From Microbacterium sp. zg-Y625 (GTDB lineage Bacteria > Actinomycetota > Actinomycetes > Actinomycetales > Microbacteriaceae): a stretch of DNA of 64,000 nucleotides. How positions within the stretch are numbered: the stretch's first letter is position 1; every line of letters starts with the position of its first letter. The notes under the pieces are model-generated. The model saw only the letters and a program-made list of their open reading frames with translations, was not told the origin of the DNA and made no database searches. Both the position numbers and the translations under genes were made by a program. Location of the stretch: contig NZ_CP126740.1 in the NCBI RefSeq assembly GCF_030246925.1, forward strand, positions 3,100,001 to 3,164,000. The letters are read 5' to 3'. Below, piece after piece: positions 60,595 through 64,000 of this stretch.

Positions 60595-62568
60595 GCGCTC
60601 CCGGCGGGCGTCGCGCTCGGCGAGCTGCGCGAGGCGCTCGTTGTACTCCTTGAGTTCGGCGTCGTCGGTGCGGTCCGCCTGGCGGTCGCGTCGCTTCTGC
60701 ATCCGCTCGTCGCTGCGGCTCCACTGGATCGCCACGACGAGGGCGAGGATCAGCGTCGGGATCTCGCCCACCGACCAGGCGACGCCGCCGCCGGCATACT
60801 GGTCCTCGAGCGGCGTCACGCCCCACGTGCGGCCCATCGAGCCGAACCACTCCGCGACCATGAGACCGGACTGCATCATGATGGCGATGCCGAAGAAGGC
60901 GTGCATCGCCATCACCGCGATGAGCGTGACGAGGCGGAACGGGTACGGGTAGCGGTACGGCACCGGATCGGCGCCGACGAGCGACAGCGTGAACAGGTAC
61001 CCGGCGATGAGGAAGTGCGCGACCATCCACTCGTGGCCCAGGTGGTCGTACAGCGACCACCGGAAGAGATCGGTGTAGTAGAAGACCCAGAGCGACCCGA
61101 TGAACATCGCCGCCGCGAACAGCGGATGGGTGACCACGCGCGAGAACGGGCTGTGCACCGCCCAGAGGATCCACTCGCGGCCGCCGCGCGTGCCGTCGTC
61201 CCGCTTGCGGATGGCCCGCGCGGCGAGGGTCACCGGAGCTCCCGCGACGAGGCACAGCGGAATGGCCATCGACAGCAGCATGTGCCCGACCATGTGCACG
61301 CTGAAAAGGTAGTCCTGGTAGACGTTGATCGGCCCGCCGGTGACCCACAGCAGCAGGGCGAGCCCGACCAGCCACAGCGCAGTGCGGTAGACCGGCCAGG
61401 TGTCGCCGCGTCGGCGGAGGCGGATGACGCCCGCGACGTAGAAGAACGCCCCGAAGGCGACGGCGAAGGCCCAGAGCAGATCGATGTCCCAGGCCGTGAA
61501 CCAGCGGTCGACGGTGAACTCCGGCGGCAGCGGCGACCCGGTGAGGATCTGCGCGGGGGTGAGGTCGGTGGGGAGGGACGTGTCGACGGGCGGAGGCGTG
61601 CGCGCGAGGGCTGCCGCCGCTCCGCTGGCGACGCCCATGAACGCCAGTTCCAGGCCGATGAGCGACCAGAACCGGCGCGATGCGGCATCCTCCCGGTATC
61701 GGCCGATGAGGCGCACGCGGTACCAGGCGCCCAGCACGCCCAGCACGACGAGCGCGACGATCTTCACCAGCAGCACGATGCCGTACGGTGACGCCAGCAA
61801 CTCGAGCGTGATCCCGCCGGCGACGGCGCGGGCGGTGCCCGAGACGGCGACCACGATGAACGACACCAGCGCGATCGATGAGTACCGCCGCAGCACGTCG
61901 GCCATCTCGTCGCGCGAGAGCGCGGGCCGCACCAGCACCATGAGCACGAGGCCACCCAGCCAGACGGCTGCCGCGACGAGGTGCAGTGCCAGCGCCATGA
62001 CGGCGGCGCTGTGATTGGCGTCGTCGCCGGAGTGGCCCTGCGTGGCCATGGGCACGAGCGAGGCGATCGCGAGAATCGCGACGAAGAGGGTCAGAGTCCA
62101 CGTGCGCACGGCGAAGGTCAGCACCGTCAGCACGGCGCCGGCCAGCGTGGTCAGCAGCCACGCACGGCCGAGCTCCTGCTCGACGAGGAACCGCCCCAGC
62201 TGCTGGCCGAACTGCGCGTCGGGGCTGGGGGTGGAGCCGAGGGCGTTGAGGACGGTGAAGAATCCCGTGATGCCGGCGGAGACGGTGAAGACGGCGGCGG
62301 CGACGGATGCCGCGTCCAGCGCGATCTCGAAGGCGCGGGTGCCCGCGCGCAGCGCGTAGAGCGCGACGACCAGAGAACCCACCATGACGGCGGCGGAGAG
62401 GTTGACCGTCAGCTTGGCCAGCGGCAGGCCCCAGCGCACGACGGGCCCCGGATCGCCCAACCGCAGCGGCTGCGCGCCGCCGGCGAAGGCGAGCCCGCAC
62501 AGCAGCACGGCGACAGCGGCGATCGCGAGGATCGCCGGGCCGGCGTACCGGAGGGCGCGGGAATTCAC
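60583..62568 (-). CDS. Fused CopD / CtaG-like copper membrane protein
   Basis: 661 residues, about 14-16 membrane helices. The first half contains the CopD-like region (ALHLVAAAVWLGGLVLMVLVRPALSRDEM and ISLVSFIVVAVSGTARAV). The second half is the CtaG/caa3 assembly-factor region, with WDIDLLWAFAVAFGAFFYVAGVIRLRRRG, YLFSVHMVGHMLLSMAIPLCLVAGAPVTLAARA and WMVAHFLIAGYLFTLSLVGADPVPYRYPYPFRL. It is thought to move copper across the membrane and supply it to cytochrome oxidase. The fusion is common in actinobacteria. It ends in a charged helical tail. Confidence 0.92.
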   Translation of the reverse strand: MNSRALRYAGPAILAIAAVAVLLCGLAFAGGAQPLRLGDPGPVVRWGLPLAKLTVNLSAAVMVGSLVVALYALRAGTRAFEIALDAASVAAAVFTVSAGITGFFTVLNALGSTPSPDAQFGQQLGRFLVEQELGRAWLLTTLAGAVLTVLTFAVRTWTLTLFVAILAIASLVPMATQGHSGDDANHSAAVMALALHLVAAAVWLGGLVLMVLVRPALSRDEMADVLRRYSSIALVSFIVVAVSGTARAVAGGITLELLASPYGIVLLVKIVALVVLGVLGAWYRVRLIGRYREDAASRRFWSLIGLELAFMGVASGAAAALARTPPPVDTSLPTDLTPAQILTGSPLPPEFTVDRWFTAWDIDLLWAFAVAFGAFFYVAGVIRLRRRGDTWPVYRTALWLVGLALLLWVTGGPINVYQDYLFSVHMVGHMLLSMAIPLCLVAGAPVTLAARAIRKRDDGTRGGREWILWAVHSPFSRVVTHPLFAAAMFIGSLWVFYYTDLFRWSLYDHLGHEWMVAHFLIAGYLFTLSLVGADPVPYRYPYPFRLVTLIAVMAMHAFFGIAIMMQSGLMVAEWFGSMGRTWGVTPLEDQYAGGGVAWSVGEIPTLILALVVAIQWSRSDERMQKRRDRQADRTDDAELKEYNERLAQLAERDARRERAGL

Positions 62569-62680
62569 CTCACAAGCCTACGCGGGCATGCAGAAGGGGG
62601 ATGCCGCGTGGCATCCCCCTTCTGACGACCGAGGTCCCGGGGCGCGCCCGCGCGCGCCGGAACTGGCCTGACCGGCGTCG

Positions 62681-62968
62681 TTACTTGACGGCAGCCTTGA
62701 GCTTGGAGCCGGCGGTCACCTTGACGCGCTTGCCCGCGGCGATCTTGATCTCCTCGCCCGTCTGCGGGTTGCGGCCCGTGCGAGCGGCGGTGTCGACCTG
62801 CTCGAACGCGATCCAGCCGGGGATCGAGACCTTGCTGCCCTTCGCGACGGCCTCGGAGACGGTCGAGAACAGCGCGTCGAGCACACCGGAGACGGTGGCC
62901 TGGCTCTGGCCGGTGGCGCTGGCGATGCTCGAGACGAGCTCGGTCTTCGTGATGGACTTGTCAGCCAT
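62681..62968 (-). CDS. hup: HU-type nucleoid protein
   Basis: 95 residues from ATG 62968 with GGAGGACAACCCC upstream. MADKSITKTELVSSIASATGQSQATVSGVLDALFSTVSEAVAKG and the DNA-clamp arm region FEQVDTAARTGRNPQTGEEIKIAAGKRVKVTAGSKLKAAVK are HU blocks. It lacks the long Lys/Ala tail of mycobacterial HupB. It bends and compacts DNA as a dimer. A hairpin abuts its ribosome site. Confidence 0.95.
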   Translation of the reverse strand: MADKSITKTELVSSIASATGQSQATVSGVLDALFSTVSEAVAKGSKVSIPGWIAFEQVDTAARTGRNPQTGEEIKIAAGKRVKVTAGSKLKAAVK

Positions 62969-62981
62969 GGGGTTGTCCTCC

Positions 62982-63000
62982 AAGGCGGCGGCGCCGCCTT
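62982..63000 (-). promoter_or_regulatory. Hairpin abutting the HU ribosome site
   Basis: AAGGCGGC and GCCGCCTT pair over 8 bp around a three-base loop, one base before the GGAGGA of the HU gene on the minus strand. It could tune translation or protect the 5' end. From 63001 to 63180 I see no gene. Confidence 0.45.
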
Positions 63001-63180
63001 CTTGTCCTTCGGACCGGAGGCTGGCGCCCCCGGGCTGGTCGGTGCGACCGTGCCCGAATATACCCACGATCCGCGGAATCATGCGGATTTGGGCGCCTTG
63101 CGGGGCAGATTCACCGGCGTGTCGCAGTGAATCGGGGCGGATGCGGCCGTTCCGGGGGTCGCCGGCATCCTCGGGGCTCG

Positions 63181-63254
63181 TCACCGGCCGGGGTCCTCCA
63201 CCCACTGCATCAGCTGAATGAGGATGCCGTCCGGGTCGCGCGGGGGGAGTGCCG
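63181..63254 (-). pseudogene. Remnant of VOC/glyoxalase-family gene (last codons only)
   Basis: Read leftwards, the frame ALPPRDPDGILIQLMQWVEDP followed by two codons and TGA (63183-63181) is the typical C-terminal end of VOC-family dioxygenase/glyoxalase proteins. Nothing upstream matches: at 63255 the sequence becomes repeat array F and then the rpsN terminator. So about 20 codons of a deleted gene remain, with the array exactly at the break. Confidence 0.6.
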
Positions 63255-63354
63255 CGAATACTCACTCGGCAACCCGAATACTCACTCGGCAACCCGAATA
63301 CTCACTCGGCAACTCGAATACTCACTCGGCAACCCGAATACTCACTCGGGAATG
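63255..63354 (+). repeat. 20-bp-period tandem repeat, array F (5 units)
   Basis: Five 20-bp units at 63255, 63275, 63295, 63315 and 63335. The first two and the fourth are identical, the third differs at its last base, and the fifth has a changed spacer. It lies between the VOC remnant and the terminator of the ribosomal-protein operon. Confidence 0.93.
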
Positions 63355-63357
63355 GGA

Positions 63358-63389
63358 AAGGCCCGCAGTTCCGGGGAACTGCGGGCCTT
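63358..63389 (-). terminator. Terminator of rpmB-rpmG-rpsN operon
   Basis: 15-base arms (63358-63372 and 63375-63389) form a near-perfect hairpin; leftwards it is followed by TTTCCCATTC. It begins 18 bases after the rpsN stop. Confidence 0.8.
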
Positions 63390-63406
63390 CGGTCAGCGAC
63401 CGGGTG

Positions 63407-63712
63407 TCACCAGGACGACTTGGTCACACCGGGCAGCTCGCCGCGGTGAGCCATGTCGCGGAAGCGCACACGGGAGATGCCGAACTTTGTGAGGTTTCCG
63501 CGGGGGCGACCGTCGATGACGTCGCGCGAACGCACGCGCACGGGCGACGCGTTGCGGGGCAGCTTCTGCAGGCCCACGCGGGCGGCTTCGCGCTCCTCGT
63601 CGGTGGACTCCGGCGACACGAGCGCCTTCTTCAGCTCAGCGCGCTTCGCGGCGTAGCGTGCCACGACGACCTTGCGCTGCTCGTTGCGCGCGATCTTGCT
63701 CTTCTTAGCCAT
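63407..63712 (-). CDS. rpsN: 30S ribosomal protein S14, zinc-free form
   Basis: 101 residues. [80 protein letters not shown] are S14 blocks. This is the long form without the CxxC zinc motifs, and the protein has no Cys. It binds 16S rRNA in the small-subunit head. Third gene of the operon, three bases after rpmG. Confidence 0.96.
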   Translation of the reverse strand: MAKKSKIARNEQRKVVVARYAAKRAELKKALVSPESTDEEREAARVGLQKLPRNASPVRVRSRDVIDGRPRGNLTKFGISRVRFRDMAHRGELPGVTKSSW

Positions 63713-63715
63713 GGA

Positions 63716-63886
63716 TCAACGCTCCTCTCGGAATTCGACGTGCTTGCGGATCACCGGGTCGTACTTCTTCAGCACGATGCGGTCGGGGTTGTTGCGGCGG
63801 TTCTTGCGCGTGACGTAGGTGTAACCCGTGCCGGCGGTCGAACGCAGCTTGATGATCGGACGGACGTCCTGAGCCTTCTTGGCCAT
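63716..63886 (-). CDS. rpmG: 50S ribosomal protein L33, zinc-free form
   Basis: 56 residues: [19 protein letters not shown] followed by [28 protein letters not shown]. The cysteines that bind zinc in the other L33 type are missing. The start ATG shares one base with the rpmB stop (TGATG), so the two are coupled. Confidence 0.95.
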   Translation of the reverse strand: MAKKAQDVRPIIKLRSTAGTGYTYVTRKNRRNNPDRIVLKKYDPVIRKHVEFREER

Positions 63887-64000
63887 CAGAGCTTCACACC
63901 CTTCGCGATCATGTCCTTCACAACCGACTCGATGCCACGAACGTCAATCACCTTCATGCCCTTTGCGGACACGTTGATGGTGATCTTCCGGCCGAGCGAG
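63886..64000 (-). CDS. rpmB: 50S ribosomal protein L28 (C-terminal part; 5' end outside window)
   Basis: The last 37 codons are visible: [22 protein letters not shown] then a helix ending MIAKGVKL. This matches the L28 C-terminus. The N-terminal region, where a CxxC would show the zinc type, and the promoter are beyond the window. Confidence 0.9.
   Translation of the reverse strand, partial: SLGRKITINVSAKGMKVIDVRGIESVVKDMIAKGVKL

Noticed and set aside
63255..63354. Replication iterons / plasmid origin
   Set aside because: The period fits iterons, but the arrays are dispersed at six places, there is no rep gene, and the flanking genes are chromosomal core genes.

Overview
The window looks like chromosomal DNA of a high-G+C actinobacterium, most probably Microbacterium or a close relative in Microbacteriaceae. 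The evidence is the strong G/C preference at third codon positions, GTG and TTG starts, probable leaderless promoters, a dnaK-grpE-dnaJ-hspR heat-shock operon with HspR (HAIR) operators, fused CopD/CtaG, a dUMP-forming type dCTP deaminase, and an ER-type (Ser-His) SipW signal peptidase with its substrates. I see no insertion sequence, phage gene, integrase, CRISPR array or rRNA. One tRNA (Gly, CCC) is present.

Layout. 0-15 kb is mostly housekeeping: a truncated zinc alcohol dehydrogenase, two overlapping CNNM/CBS membrane proteins, the heat-shock operon, a four-gene SipW secretion operon, an MFS carrier, a BCCT carrier, dcd and tRNA-Gly. 15-18.6 kb has tiny ORFs, a GH10 enzyme without a signal peptide, and a TetR/CPBP-protease divergent pair around a clear palindrome. 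18.6-46.4 kb is a large accessory catabolic island: a CitE-like lyase, two aldehyde dehydrogenases, a zinc alcohol dehydrogenase, a five-gene peptide/opine-type ABC transporter, three MmgE/PrpD proteins, a tricarballylate-dehydrogenase-like flavoprotein, a crotonase, two twin GntR/FCD regulators, a tripartite tricarboxylate transporter (tctA, tctB, tctC), an MFS carrier, two CaiB-type CoA-transferase subunits, a thiolase-fold protein lacking the usual nucleophilic Cys, and its DUF35 zinc-ribbon partner. 46.4-52.4 kb is a second five-gene ABC transporter with a divergent Lrp/AsnC regulator. 52.4-64 kb returns to mixed core genes: small lipoproteins, ThuA, SDR, a beta-lactamase-fold lipoprotein without its catalytic motifs, DUF2470 and heme oxygenase, a PIF1-like helicase, CopD/CtaG, HU, and a zinc-free rpmB-rpmG-rpsN ribosomal-protein operon cut by the window end.

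How the island may work (inference). Tct and ABC uptake would bring in a di- or tricarboxylate-like acid. The flavoprotein and MmgE/PrpD proteins would modify the free acid. The paired CaiB subunits would make a CoA ester, the crotonase would hydrate an enoyl-CoA, and the thiolase-fold/DUF35 pair and the CitE-like lyase would cleave C-C bonds. The aldehyde and alcohol dehydrogenases would deal with aldehyde products. AT-rich 13-bp sites resembling TATATTGTATATA stand before most of these transcription units and stand out in the G+C-rich background. They are the probable operators of the twin GntR proteins.

The most unusual non-coding signal is a family of 20-bp-period arrays with the core CGAATACTCACTCG, found at six intergenic places (about 1.0, 3.7, 55.2, 55.3, 60.5 and 63.3 kb), all outside the island. 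One array abuts the last codons of a destroyed VOC/glyoxalase gene, and one supplies the stop codon of a gene.
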